The notes under the pieces are model-generated. The model made no database searches, was not told the DNA's origin, and saw only the letters and a list, made by a program, of their open reading frames with translations. Source: Sipunculus nudus (taxonomy: Eukaryota > Annelida > Sipuncula > Golfingiida > Sipunculidae). From it: a DNA stretch of 64,000 bases. Below, piece after piece: positions 21,656 to 33,139 of this stretch (position 1 is the first letter of the stretch; every line of letters begins with the position of its first letter). The stretch spans positions 17,476,729 through 17,540,728 of the forward strand of contig CM049314.1 of NCBI GenBank assembly GCA_026874595.1, read 5' to 3'. Position numbers and translations under genes: made by a program.

Positions 21656-22582
21656 CAAGGGCGTAGGGTAGGGGGGTGCGGTGGGTGCGTTCGCACCCCC
21701 CCCCCCCCCACCCCCATATCGATGTGTCAATATTTCCAGGCAGGAGAAGTCCATGTATATGAAACGTTAAAGGCAGGGTTGAATAATCGAGCAGAAAAGC
21801 ACCACTTGCTTGAGGAAAGAAAAATCTAAAATCTTTATAAATACCTTACATAAAACCGGAGGATCTTGAAATTTAGTTTGCTATTTATCATTGATATTCT
21901 AGCTATTTTAATGACCAATTCATCAGGTATTCTGATCAGTGTGAAAGCGCTTTATGAAATCCAATCATTGGAAGATCCAAATTTTTGTTAGGTGCATGGG
22001 AAGTCCAAATCATTGTGTTCTGCCTGTATTCCTTCGTCGGTAAATAGAAATAAATTCAATGAAACCACTTTTTTCTTTAATAATCAAAATGTAAAATCAC
22101 AATGGATTCAAAGGCAAAATTTATATTATTACATATAAATGTTTAAAATAATGCGGGCGAGTCCCATTCATTGTATTAAACAAGGGCATGTTGTGTTTTA
22201 CGTACATTCAGACGTATATAATTGCGTGGGCTTGTTCTCATCATAGTTTAATTAGCCTCGGGAGACTGAAATTAATAATGTCTAGTAACTTAAGAAAAGA
22301 GCCCAAAAGTTGCTACTTTTAATATAGGTAAAGCAGGTCAATTTACCGACTGCATCTTTACATCTATTTGAAAGAAACTGATAGAATAAAGCTGTTCCCT
22401 TTATAAACACAATAAAGCATACGTGCGTATATATAATATAATATAATATAATATAATATATTATATTTAGGCCTATGTATGTATATTCATTTATGTGCAT
22501 GTTAAAAAAAAAACGGTCTTGGTTAATAGTTCGAAATGTGATCGAACGCACCACCCCGTGCCAAGACCACTCTACGCCCCTG
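21656..22582. mobile_element. hAT-like DNA element, present only in copy 1
   Basis: Copy 2 reads straight through ttaccataacacataaa (about 37294-37312). Copy 1 has 0.93 kb between ttaccata and caataacacataaa. The insertion begins CAAGGGCGTAG and ends CTACGCCCCTG, an imperfect inverted pair like the CAGGGGCG termini of hAT-type MITEs. The interior has no long frame; it includes a poly-C tract and a (TATAA)n run at 22435-22468. The target duplication is not clean (about ata/caata). Confidence 0.75.
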
Positions 22583-22626
22583 CAATAACACATAAAAATG
22601 AAGTGTGGCGAAGTTATCACTAACAG

Positions 22627-22786
22627 ACCCTTCATGAGGCATGAAGTTCATGTAGACATTTATAATACAGGAGGAGACACAGCTCAGAGGACTTTAATCA
22701 GACCGCTATTTATCGTTAGAGATAGTACAATCCTGCATTGCCATGGTCACAACTTCCAAAGAAATACCGTTTCGTTTAACATTACT
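22627..22786 (+). CDS. Possible 160-nt exon, copy 1 (unrecognised)
   Basis: Acceptor cactaacag, then a frame of 53 codons (needs two bases from upstream) to ACT|GTAACA. The peptide includes HEVHVDIYNTGGDTAQRTLI and ends FQRNTVSFNIT; a beta-rich extracellular segment is imaginable but not recognised. Copy 2 (37336-37495) has the same length and splice sites. Most differences between copies change the residue, which argues against strong coding constraint. Confidence 0.3.
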
Positions 22787-22934
22787 GTAACATAAGTAAA
22801 GCTGATGCAATACTGCGCGGGAGGCGAAAGACTTCAGCGGCGAAGACCTTTTTGCCAGAAGCATTATGAGATAAAGGACACTTTGACGTGTTTAATGAAT
22901 GATATTTCTGGTGATTTTCTCTGTGTGAACGCAG

Positions 22935-23003
22935 GCGATGGCGCTCAATAGGACCCCGGTAATCAAGTATCTTTATTCTCTGAATCGTCGCCTGGCCAGA
23001 CAA
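22935..23003 (+). CDS. Possible 69-nt exon, copy 1 (unrecognised)
   Basis: Acceptor gtgaacgcag, then 23 open codons (starts AMALNRTPVIKY), then GTATAG as donor. Only this frame is open. Phase 0 on both sides fits the 23591 exon. Copy 2 retains the same frame with a synonymous change, but its donor is weaker (GTTTAG). The opposite strand is open here too, so direction is not certain. Confidence 0.3.
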
Positions 23004-23408
23004 GTATAGACTGAGACTCCAGGCCTCGGGCTGCTGTAATATAATGGGGCCATGGAACTGTTCGGCGTGGTGGCCAGAGTTGATTATGAGAGTGTACATG
23101 CATGGAATAATAAACTGTTAGACTGCATTGGAAAGTCGGATTCAGATTTAGCACAGCTAAAACAACCAACAGCTCCATCACTCTCGTGCAGTCTCCCCAG
23201 CTGTACAAGATAAATGGTTTGAAAAAAATGTCAGGAAAAGCAGTCGTAGGATTGTTGATGAGATGTTTTATGAATACTGAAAAAAAAATGCTATCAACTG
23301 TGATGGCTAAATACATAAATTCATACATTTATTTGTCAGAAGCATTATGGGATAGGGGAAACTTTGACGTTTTTATTTAATGGTATTTCTGCTGATTTTC
23401 TCTAATTA

Positions 23409-23410
23409 TA

Positions 23411-23455
<45 letters not shown>
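23409..23455. repeat. (AT)n microsatellite, copy 1
   Basis: Pure AT run. The counterpart is at 38115-38164. Confidence 0.95.
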
Positions 23456-23457
<2 letters not shown>

Positions 23458-23590
23458 CAGGCTTGTGTGTGGATGAGGTACACTATTTCAGAAAGTGATT
23501 TATGATTATTGTTCAGCTTTGACAAGTTTAAGATGTTTCAGGTAACATTACAGTGGTTTAACATCTTGTTTTCTGTTAACTCTTGCCCAG

Positions 23591-23716
23591 AATTGCCTGG
23601 ATATCAGCCTTGACATTTGTAGCATTAACGATTACCCTTGTGCGCTATTGATGGCCGGCAAGAAGGACGACGGAACGTCCGATCCCATTGACAAAGGAGA
23701 ACTGATCGTCATCTGA
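23591..23716 (+). CDS. Possible terminal exon, copy 1 (unrecognised)
   Basis: After a good acceptor (cttgcccag) a 41-codon frame runs to TGA. The peptide starts NCLDISLDICSINDYPC and ends DPIDKGELIVI; it has non-random composition and three Cys in the first 17 residues. A segment at 22935-23003 precedes it in compatible phase 0. In copy 2 (from about 38301) a 5-base deletion at the start and a 1-base deletion further on break the frame. I do not recognise the protein. The exon is supported only by splice signals, openness and phase; a decayed gene or chance remain possible. Confidence 0.4.
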   Translation, partial: NCLDISLDICSINDYPCALLMAGKKDDGTSDPIDKGELIVI

Positions 23717-25064
23717 GCCAAAACCTTATAATATTGCTCGGCGTTCTCCATGGACGAATCAACATAGAAAGGTCACAAGAAACGACGTGATAAATGTGTG
23801 GGTGTTTCCCCGGGAATAAATTTAGAAAAGTATCGTTTCCTTATTAACTACGTTTTACGACTTGTATTTTTATTAACGACCCAATGAATAATTTAGCTGA
23901 ACTGTTTTACGTTCAAGGCGCTATCAGTTCTATTTGTGTGAATTCTACATATTTTCAGCTTCATAGTTTTATATTCCGCTCATATTTCTTTCATATAGTC
24001 TTTCATATAAATCCAGTTCACAGCTGAGCAGTAAGTCGTATTTTACTTTTGAACCAACATTTTTATACATGAAGTGAAACTTACAAATATTGGTAAAAGG
24101 GGTTTAAATATTTAAAAAAAGACATAAAGGAGTTACCTTATATTGTTCGGATCACCTAAAAATGAAATAATGAAACTTTATTCCCCCGTTGGAAGGCGTC
24201 ACCATTCCTATTACGACAGATGTACAAACAGAGATAATCACACTGACTCTTGTTTTAGATCAAAATTGAAACGATTTCGCCAGCCACTTTGTCCGATATT
24301 TCATTTTCTAATGCCATGGAAGACCGAAATTGTTTTCCATATATTGTTTACAGACGGACAAAGAGACAAACTGAAAACACCAAGGCATGTAACAAATTCC
24401 CTTTCTTTACCTTCACTAGTACAAACAAGGGGGCAATGGGATCTAATGGATAACTAAAAAAATGTGGCACTAGAGATACATATTACCTTCAGAAGAGTAC
24501 TCTTTTAAATGCAGAAAAAGGAGCAAAATGCTAGGTAGAGTTTTAAGAATTTCACCAATTAGCTCTTTAGGTATCCCAAAGACATTGTTTTAACTGGATA
24601 CGATTGGAGGGGGGGGGGGATTCCGAACTCATTTAAAGAGTCCAACGGTTCTTACTTTGATCGTTTGCAATAATATGCATCATCGGGGTAACAATGAAAA
24701 AAATTAAATATTACATCAGCTATCATAAAAATAGGTGAGCTCATAGTTGTAGCCAGGAACCGTGAAGACTTAAAATAATTTGATTGACATAAAAAAAAGT
24801 ATATAAGATATGTATGAGTCCTAGGTGCCTGTTTACAGTGTCCACAGCAGTGTCTCTTATTATCTTCCACATTTGCAAATCAGTGCATGATCTATTAACA
24901 CGTAAAATTTGTTGCTGATAGCTGCAACCGTTCGTAAGATGATAGGAAAAATGGCACTGTATTATGTATGCATACTTGTAAAGTTGTTATTATCATAAAC
25001 ATTTAAAGCTGTGGAAAGACTTAAATTAATCATCCTTCCTCAATTTTATTCCCTCAAATTTCAG

Positions 25065-25132
25065 ACTGATCTGAGGAAAATGAAATACCGTTTCGAGGCA
25101 AAGAACGGTACACGCAAGTGGTACCACATTAG
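25065..25132 (+). CDS. Possible 68-nt exon, copy 1 (unrecognised)
   Basis: Acceptor cctcaaatttcag and donor GTAATT bound a single open frame, TDLRKMKYRFEAKNGTRKWY plus HI and two spare bases. In copy 2 (39780-39848) the exon is 69 nt because the end reads CACAAAGAG in place of CACATTAG. The copy-1 phase fits the segment at 27429-27466 across the tandem junction. Product unknown. Confidence 0.3.
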
Positions 25133-26964
25133 GTAATTCTGATGACAAAATCATTTGGTGACAATAGATACATCGGGTTCCTCAGATGATTGGTACAATA
25201 TGTAACATTTATGCAAGCATCTGAAAATCGAAAATGTTAATATCACTTAAAATGAATGATACAGATCCAAAGAAAAAAAAATGAAAACCAGAAATGTCTG
25301 GCACCGGAGATGCCGTTATACCCCTGGACTTTGGCTATACCACTATAACTAGAAAACTGACATGCCAGGAAGGGCCCCGCAAAAGATGCAGTTAATATAA
25401 ATTGAAGTACTGTGAATTTGGTGTACTTTGGTAGCATGGGCTGATAGAGTGATATTTGAAAATTAAAGAACCTGTAAAGAACAGCTGACATGTCTAAACT
25501 GGAAGAAAAGATGTGGTAAAGTGAAAATGTTCAAGGCTATCAAAATAATGATATAAAAGAAATGCATGCATTTTTAGTTTCTGTATTTGTGTATTACCTG
25601 TGCCAATTATTCTTGGTTGAAGTCTTGGCTGGGCTGTGTCAAATATTTTTCCAGTATTAGTATGTTGAATTGGCCTTATTACATGTAAGGCTTGAGTCTG
25701 TACATGAACCTTGTAGTATTAGAGAGAGTCAGCTGCTGGTTAGTAGTGATAAAATGGTCATTCTCTTGAATTGAGATTCAGCTGTTCTTGGGCTTGGGTC
25801 TACAGATGAGCTGTGTTGTGTAGAATGGCTACATATGATGGTCACTATAACAGGTACAAATTCCTTGAGATGTTGGAAGTGGAGATAGATTTGTCCAATG
25901 CCGCTGTAAATTATATAATGCCGCTGTACACGAGTGACTCGAAAAAGATTCATCCATTTTTGGCCTGCTGAAGGAGACATCAGCAACTGAACACCAAACA
26001 GTGTATTACTTTTTTTTCCTTCTCAATAAGCTTCTCCCTTATGCCATGGGTGATACATATTATGTTTGACTCCTATCCATCATATGTTAGGGGAGTTATT
26101 ATGCAGAAACGAATCTGATTGTTCATCAAATTCTTTGCGAATTACTGCATTAACATCATTTGAGAAATATCGCCTCTGTCAAGGTCATCCATCTTCGAAC
26201 TTAACCTAGTCCTTCATAACAAACATTACTGGTGCAAGTTCAGCAAGTGTTAGTCAATTTGTTTGCGAGCTATTTGGTTAACATCATTTTAGCATTATCA
26301 CGTCTGTGACCTTGAAAATCCATCAAGGTCACCCATCTTCAAACATGATGTAGCCCATCAAAAGGTCAATCACTGCCGTGAGTCTGGGGACCTTATATGA
26401 AATACTTTTTACAAGTTATTGTTTTAACAATGTGTGTCCTTTTGCATGCATATTTGCTAAGACAGCGCAACCTTACTAGGTGTTCAGTAATGGTTTTTAC
26501 CGCATAACTTACAGAAAAATGGCTGACTATGACCATATATCATGCCTCGTTGCTGTTGACATGAGGACCTGTCCTACTGTAAAGGTGGAACAAACAATTA
26601 TGGTTACAATTATGATTTCTGCCCTGCTGAAAGAGGGACCTAAAATTTAACACCAAACTGTGAATACCTTTTTCTGACCTTTGACCGCCGGACCCAAAAA
26701 TCGATAGGGGATCTTCCATAAATGATGGTTAATACATATTTCAGGTATGAACTCAATCCGTCAATCCTATCTGGAGTAATCATCCGGAAAAGAATTTGTG
26801 GAGGGACGGACGGACGGACAGACAACTAGACAGACGGACATGTCGATTACTATTGGGCACCCGCTTTTCAAGCGGGGCCCTAATAAAGGCCCCTCTCTAT
26901 AATTATTGACACACTCCAGCGGTGGCGCCACAAGTACTGTTCGACAGATAAAGGGACACACCCT

Positions 26965-26976
26965 TTATAATTGCCA
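26965..26976. other. Tandem-unit junction filler
   Basis: Twelve bases (ttataattgcca) lie between the end of copy 1 and the start of copy 2. With its flanks the junction holds cctttataatt twice, so the filler looks copied from the neighbouring start of the unit. Confidence 0.7.
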
Positions 26977-27428
26977 CCCTGCCTTTATAATTATATAATG
27001 GTTTGATGGCCCAATGTTTTCGTGAATATACACTACTGGCGTTACTTAATCATTTTTTTTATATTTTACTTACTTCTTAATCATGTGTTTTACTCCTCTC
27101 CTCATCAAAGTGAAATCTTATATTTCCTTGTATGCTCAGTGAAATCCATGCTATAGCTTCAGTACACAAGTCACGTGATATTTGAGTGCTCATAAAGCCT
27201 GTGGTTGCTGTGATGTGTGTACTATCCTGTTATTGTATTCAACAAGAGAAACTTTGTCAATCTGAAATTATGTCGGGATACCAGGAGGTACCATAGTTAA
27301 GGATTTACTAGTTCTTGGAACGTGCCTTGTGAGTCATATCAGGCCAGTGTGATGAACAATTACCACCGCTTGGTTTCTATGCGTGGTTACCTACGAAAAG
27401 GTTACAAATCTGAACTTTTTTTGTTTAG

Positions 27429-27466
27429 ATACAGATACAAGTATCCGAACTGTCACAGATATGAGG
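27429..27466 (+). CDS. Possible 38-nt exon, copy 2 (unrecognised)
   Basis: A short segment between a pyrimidine-rich acceptor (ttttttgtttag) and GTAGGT. In the frame continuing from 25065-25132 it encodes RYRYKYPNCHRYE, similar in basic/aromatic composition to the preceding segment. The copy-1 equivalent is 13653-13690. Length alone gives little support. Confidence 0.22.
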
Positions 27467-28408
27467 GTAGGTTTATGTTAATGTCCCTAACTTTCTTATT
27501 ATTAAGCATATTTACGTCAAATACCCTTCCTCGTATTGCACATTAAATATCCTTGAAGCGGATAGACCGAGTAATAGGTTACTCGCGGATTTTTCTTTGA
27601 TTAGACAATTAATGTTGGAGCTAATTGGTTAATAATGAAATTGGGGTGGGGGTCGGGTAGGGGTTGGGGGGGGGGGGTGCGTGTGTCAATTCAGACTGAA
27701 ATCTAGGAAAGTATTTAATGCAGCCTAGATCACCAATATTAAAAAAAAAACTTAATTTTCAAAAGCAAAAAGGCGAATCATAAATAACATTTTAGAATGA
27801 GATAAATGGAATTGTTACCAAGAATTCAATTAAGTAACCGTTATATTGGAATCCATGGTTTATTAATTGATTTCTGTTAATCTATATATTGTTGCCGTTG
27901 AAATTAAAGATAACTGATGTTAACGTGACCAATTTTTCGTGTCCTTAAATCTCCTTTTAATCTATAATTTTCACTGACAGATGCTGAGTTTCTTGAAATA
28001 GAGAAAACTATCAACAACTATATGAGCAAAGTCAGTGGTGCTGGGGGGGGGGGGGGGCGGGGTGGAGTTTCTGGAAGCAGATTCCTTCTACGACCCTGAG
28101 TTAAGACACAATTTTTAATAACAATACATAACTGGATTAAATATGTAAGTTAACCACTGCATCATCAGCAGCCACTGACAGCAGGAATGCTTTCGGTTAT
28201 TTTAAATCAGTGCTACATGAAAACATAATAAACATTTAATAAATCATGACACTTAATACGGAGTAGAAATATGTTCATGAAAAGTTCCTACAGGGACATA
28301 AGGACTTCTTGTTTATTTCTACAATGTGATTTTAAATAATGTCAAGACAGACGTAATTTTATCCAAAAAATAGTCGAAATTAATCCTAAAGATATTTAAT
28401 GACAAAGA

Positions 28409-28444
<36 letters not shown>

Positions 28445-28512
28445 TAGATTAACATTTCTTCTGTTATGTGTAATCTCTGATAACCATACTTTACAAATCT
28501 CCCCCCCCCCCC

Positions 28513-28547
<35 letters not shown>

Positions 28548-29416
28548 GACTAGTATACGATTACATTGTTTACTTAAGGGATTCATGGTGTTTATTTCTC
28601 TGATAATAACGTGGAGTAGACTATGCACTTTGCTTCTTTTTTTTTTAATTGATCGGTGACAGCGCTTATGAACATAATATAAATATGTTTATTATAATCA
28701 GCTACAAAGGTGCATCATGAGCATCAATCGGTATATCATATGAATATATCACTCTCATTTCAAATCCGCAAATTAAAGGTACATGTAACGAGGTTTCAAA
28801 TAGGAGCAAAATAATCGGTTCAACATTGCCAGCTAAGTACATTCTGTTCAAAACGCCCGCGTATTTCGGCTCGGCATCAACTGAGTTCTTTCACGGTAGT
28901 ACCCAAGGAACAAATTGATGGATGATGCCAAATGTATATATTTCGATGCAGGTGTAGGCGGGCCCTGCTACTACACTGTTATACTTATACACCTTTATAT
29001 AGAGCCTGATCCTCAGACCGTCTACCATGTGAGCAATTAAAGATGTCTGCGACCACTAGTTAAAATTTCGTCCTGAATATGTGATTAACATGGTGCAGCT
29101 GCCACCCTAGGAGCTACGCTAATAGAAAGATAAATCTATAAAACTATAAATCCGCAGATCCAGGATTTTTTTCCTGGGCCGGATGGGTCAAATGATAGTT
29201 AAGTACATGTGTTTTATATGCATGAATTCCCACACTGAAAGGGCCCCCCTCTAGAATATCCAGACCAGAAAAAGCGGTAAACGCCATTACCTGGCTTCTC
29301 AGTTTTAACCAGATGCGCTGTATTGATGACGACTTTTTTTGGCCAAAAATATATTTAAACCAAATTGGTTACCATCTAACGATAACGACTGAAATAAAGA
29401 AAGACAGAATTATATA

Positions 29417-29471
<55 letters not shown>

Positions 29472-29544
29472 TGGGTGCATTTTTAAATATCCATGCTTCA
29501 TTCAAACCACTGTCTAGTTCTGAGCTTCGTTAAGATAATAGTGT

Positions 29545-29843
29545 CCCCGGCTTTTGTGGCTCAGGGGTAAAGCACAGAACCCAAAGCCGGCAGATCATGA
29601 GTTCAAATCCCTGCCACAAAGAACGGTGAAGAACGGTGAGATTTTTACATTCGGTCCAAACCCAGGGTGAACGCTGTGCAGGCTGTACGGGAAGGCTGTA
29701 CCCAAGGGCCGTGTATCACTCACAAACGAGTGCGTCTTTGGGAGGTTCCTCGGTGTTATTATCCAGCAATGGGGATGATTACCACCCATGACCTGCAGGT
29801 GCGGCAGACACCCGGCCTGGTGACACCAGGATATAAATAAAAT
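29545..29843 (+). mobile_element. tRNA-derived SINE candidate, copy 2
   Basis: The same SINE-like sequence in the second tandem unit, with the A and B boxes intact and only a few substitutions (for example AAAGCACAG for AAAGTACAG). It was carried by the tandem duplication, not inserted independently, because flanks match as well. Confidence 0.65.
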
Positions 29844-31317
29844 GACAGGAAGTGAGTGCTACCGTCCTGTTACGTAGTCCAAAGCCGAAGCGGAATTCTG
29901 CAGAAGTAAATATTTAAATTAAGATTTATATAAATCAGCATTTAAAAATGTTACCTCCACCAAAAAATCTTTAAAAAAAATGATAGTGTCATTTGAAAAA
30001 AAAATTATTTGAAAATATATATTCGGCGAGTGAGGCAAGCAATGTTTATGTAGTTACTAAATTTACATGATGTAAATTTTATTGGCCAGTGGCAAAAAAT
30101 AAAAAAAAAATTATGTTAGATAGTGTCGTTTAGAATATTCTGAGTAATTTTCTTTTGCATAGTAATTCTAGAAGTGTATGTCTTGTGGAGGTGCGCGGTA
30201 TTATCTATATATCGGTATATCGCGCTTCTTGTCGCAATATATTATAAAAAGGAAATCTTTGGCGACTTTACATCGCATACTTTTATTGGTTTAGTTAACT
30301 TGGAAATAAATTAATTGAGATTATTACGATTTCAATAATTATAGCTCATCTAGCAGGTGATACGAAGGTTATTCCTTAAAATTTGTAAATAATTTGTTTT
30401 CTCCTCTACAGGTGGCGCCGTGATCACTTTTGACACTGGTACCTGTATTCACCGCTGTCAGGTGCAGCTTCACTCAGCCAATTCTTTTAAGGCAATGGCA
30501 GGGAAATTTATAAAGAACGCAGCGGGGATCACGTGACAAAGTTTGTGGAATAAATACATAATAGCTTCCCTTTTTTATTCTAGAAATATGTGACTGCAAA
30601 GATATATTGCAACTTAATGAAATGATGCCCCTATTTATTTAGAAATGTAGGCTAGAGACGGCGAAAATGAACCTTATTCATTTATTGTACGAGATAATGT
30701 AAATGTTAAAGCGTATGAATTATTTCACAGAGGAGTTCATGATAGTCTGCAGGTGTTCTTATTTATCGTATTCAAAAATAGGCTTCGCAATAAGCAGGAA
30801 CTAAGATGTATTATTCTAACACATCAGGCAATTTTAACACGCAAAGATTTATGGAAAACACCGGCTTAACTGGTCCATAGAAGAGCTCCATCACAGGCGC
30901 TTGAATAGCTATTAGTTTTAAATTTGTTCCTTTTCTTGGTCATTTATTTATTTATATTTATTTATTTATTTATTTATAATACATATTTAACCAGGATAGC
31001 CTATTCAGCAAAAGCTGTTTTTCAATAGGGTCCTGGTCTAGATGATATAGATAAGTACACAGATAAAAAAGCAAATATGAAAGAACTGAAACTAAAATAC
31101 ATGCATACATAAAAAACAGTTATACATACATGGTTTAAAATGATCATAGAAAAAAAATTCTTAAATGATATACACGAATATTGAGTAAATAAATTTAAAT
31201 AAGAGGCCTGACTAAAAATTAAAACATGTAAGATCGTGATTTCACAATAAATATATTACATAATGACACAGTAATATAGGTAATGAATACAAAGACGAAA
31301 AGGCACCTGTTAACAAG

Positions 31318-32178
31318 CTATGAAAAATTATATGGCATAAATTGCTTGTACAATGATTTAAACTGGCAGAGACTGGTTGCAGATTTGACACTTACAGGTA
31401 AAGAATTCCAGTGGATGGGACCAGCATATGCAAGACTTGCTTTGAAGGATTCTCTGTTTGGTTTAGGTAATGATAAATTGAAGCCCTGAGAAAAACGAGT
31501 ATTATATGCACTATTAACACGGCTGAACGTATGCGTAAGAGAGGGAGGGACATTACCAGACAAACATTTAAAGACCATTAAAGAAACAAAATATTGGTAT
31601 CTCTGTTTAACATTCATCCAACCCAATTTTGCAATCAATGATGTAGAGGATATATTGGTATCATAAGTTTTAGTAACGATTCTAGCAGCTCTATTTTGAA
31701 GTTTTTGGAGTTGTAATAAATACGTTTTGGAGGAATTACCCCAGACAGATATACAATAATCAATGTGACTCTGAATTAAGGCATTGTAAAGTGTGTTTAA
31801 GCTAAAGACATCTAAGGTTTTACTTAATCTGAAAAGGAGACCTAGTTTTGATACTATTTTGTCGCACACCAGTTGAATATGTTTTTTCCATGTAAGACCA
31901 GCGTCGATGATAACACCTAAAAGCTTTGTGTGTTCAACCGGCATCACTGTAATGTTATCCATGGAAATGTTCAGTTGATTTCCATTGGTTTTAGACTTGG
32001 GGCAATATAATATGAATGATGATTTTTGGGGATTTATACTCAGTCGATTCTCTCTAAACCATTTAAGTGCAATTTCGAGATTTACTTGTAATGACTCTAT
32101 AGCTTTAGCGGCTGAATTCGCTGAAGAATAAATTGAAATATCATCAGCATAAATGACGCATTTCTCACTGAGGAACAT
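31318..32178 (-). pseudogene. Reverse transcriptase, catalytic box to C-terminus
   Basis: A 286-residue open stretch of the retrotransposon RT, on the same frame as 32230-32595. It begins just before the YADD catalytic motif (VIYADDISIYSSANS), then shows the NPQKSSF and TKLLGVIID blocks, and the conserved LYNALIQSHIDYCISVWG region typical of Jockey/CR1/RTE-class elements. It is a remnant separated from the RT N-terminus by one nonsense codon, with no promoter or ORF1 in the insertion. Confidence 0.88.
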
Positions 32179-32229
32179 TGGAAGATCATTTAGATAAAAA
32201 AGGAAAAATATAGGTCCAAGGACAGTGCC

Positions 32230-32640
32230 CTATGGGGTACCTATGTCCAAGGTGCGTGGTTCTGAAAGCAATCCATTAGAATAAACCACTTGCTTACGAT
32301 TAGACAGGTAGTTTTCGAACCACATAAGCGGTATACCTTTTATGCCATAGTCGCTCATTTTTGTAAGTAAGACAGTATGATCAAGGCTATCAAACCCTTT
32401 TTTTACATCGAGGAAACATGCGGCGGTAACATTATTGTTATTAAGACTGATTAAGCATTCGTCAATTATGCTGTGCAAGGCAAATGAAGTTGAACGATTT
32501 GGAAGATAAGCGAATTGTTTATCCGAAAACAGATTATTACTTTCAAAAAACGTGATGAGGCGCGATTTAACGAATTGTTCTATTATTTTTGGCACACGGC
32601 CTATAACTGAGATCGGTCGGTAGTTATTTGGACCATTGAA
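32230..32640 (-). pseudogene. Reverse transcriptase, N-terminal motifs
   Basis: This is the 5' part of the truncated RT. Motifs in order: NYRPIS (near 32620), SKQFAYLPNRSTS-type block (written here as DKQFAYLPNRSTS), CFLDVKKGFDSLDH with the first catalytic aspartate, and YLSNRKQVV. It ends at GTP followed by a TAG stop in place of the usual glutamine codon. Frame is kept before and after that stop, so the only visible lesion is the substitution plus the 5' truncation. Confidence 0.85.
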
Positions 32641-33139
32641 AGAAACATTTTACATTCCTAATTTCCTTATATCTATTACTTATCTGACATTTTCCTGGCG
32701 TTTTTCTCACTATATGGCCCATCTCTGCATATATGGCCCATATCTGCATTATTTACTTAATATTTGAGATAGCCAGGCAAGAAGCCCCCATTGTTAGACC
32801 CGACAGCCATGGCATAGCAGCCGAGGACGCACTTTCTGATTGGTAAGTATGTCTACTACAAGAGTCATCAGATGGTGACAGCGCTGACGTAACAATGGCT
32901 CAGCCAATCACGCATGTACTCCAAATTTAGCCTGAAATCGATGTGCCATGGCTGTCGGGTCTGACAACAGGGGGCTTCTTGCCAGCCTATCTCGAATGTA
33001 AAGTAAATTATAAAGAGATGGACCATATAGTGCGAAAAACGCAGGGAAAATGCCAGATAGGTAAAAGTTATAAGGAAATGAACCAGAAAAGGAACGAATT
33101 TAACCGAAATCTATACTAACAGCAATTCAAGCGCCTGTG

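Larger units (their letters stand above)
13201..26964. repeat. Tandem unit, copy 1 (~13.8 kb)
   Basis: The sequence from ccctgcctttataatt at 13201 to gggacacaccct at 26964 recurs in the same order and orientation at 26977-41773. Landmarks in both copies include the SINE, the 520-bp foldback element, the AT repeats, the CAGGGGCG MITE and the (TAA)n tract. By eye the copies differ by occasional substitutions, many microsatellite length changes and a few large indels. Copy 1 alone has the insertion at 21656-22582 and the hairpin at 20760-20812. No long intact gene is visible in the unit. Confidence 0.95.
30946..32664 (-). mobile_element. 5'-truncated non-LTR retrotransposon (Jockey/CR1-like RT)
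   Basis: A 1.7-kb insertion present in copy 2 and absent from the matching site in copy 1 (about 17120). Read on the minus strand it starts within the reverse-transcriptase domain (NNYRPISVIGRVPKIIEQF), continues through AYLPNRSTS, a KGFDSLDHT block, the YADDISIY catalytic box and the thumb/C-terminal region ending near 31318. It finishes in a (TAAA)n-type tail at 30946-30980. One TAG at about 32227 interrupts the otherwise continuous frame at the position where related RTs have the Q of the P-Q-G box. The endonuclease and ORF1 are missing, as expected of 5' truncation during target-primed reverse transcription. A short ATTT repeat flanks the insertion. It is dead as a source element. Confidence 0.92.
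30892..33139. mobile_element. Foldback element, copy 2, interrupted by retrotransposon
   Basis: The second copy of the foldback element. The left arm is at 30892-30945 plus 32665-32820 and the right arm at about 32944-33139. The 1.7-kb reverse-transcriptase insertion sits inside the left arm. The spacer differs slightly from copy 1, with extra bases agcgct near 32880. Confidence 0.85.

Noticed and set aside
24143-24457. 104-codon frame in copy 1 with a Cys- and Arg-containing peptide
   Set aside because: An indel splits it into two frames in copy 2 (38865-39315), and no family or splice support is seen.
24493-24534. 42-nt splice-bounded segment with a 3-base in-frame deletion in copy 2
   Set aside because: The only frame compatible with the following candidate (25065) ends in TAG; the open frame has the wrong phase.
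31283-31489. Plus-strand 68-codon frame
   Set aside because: It is the antisense of the retrotransposon's reverse transcriptase.
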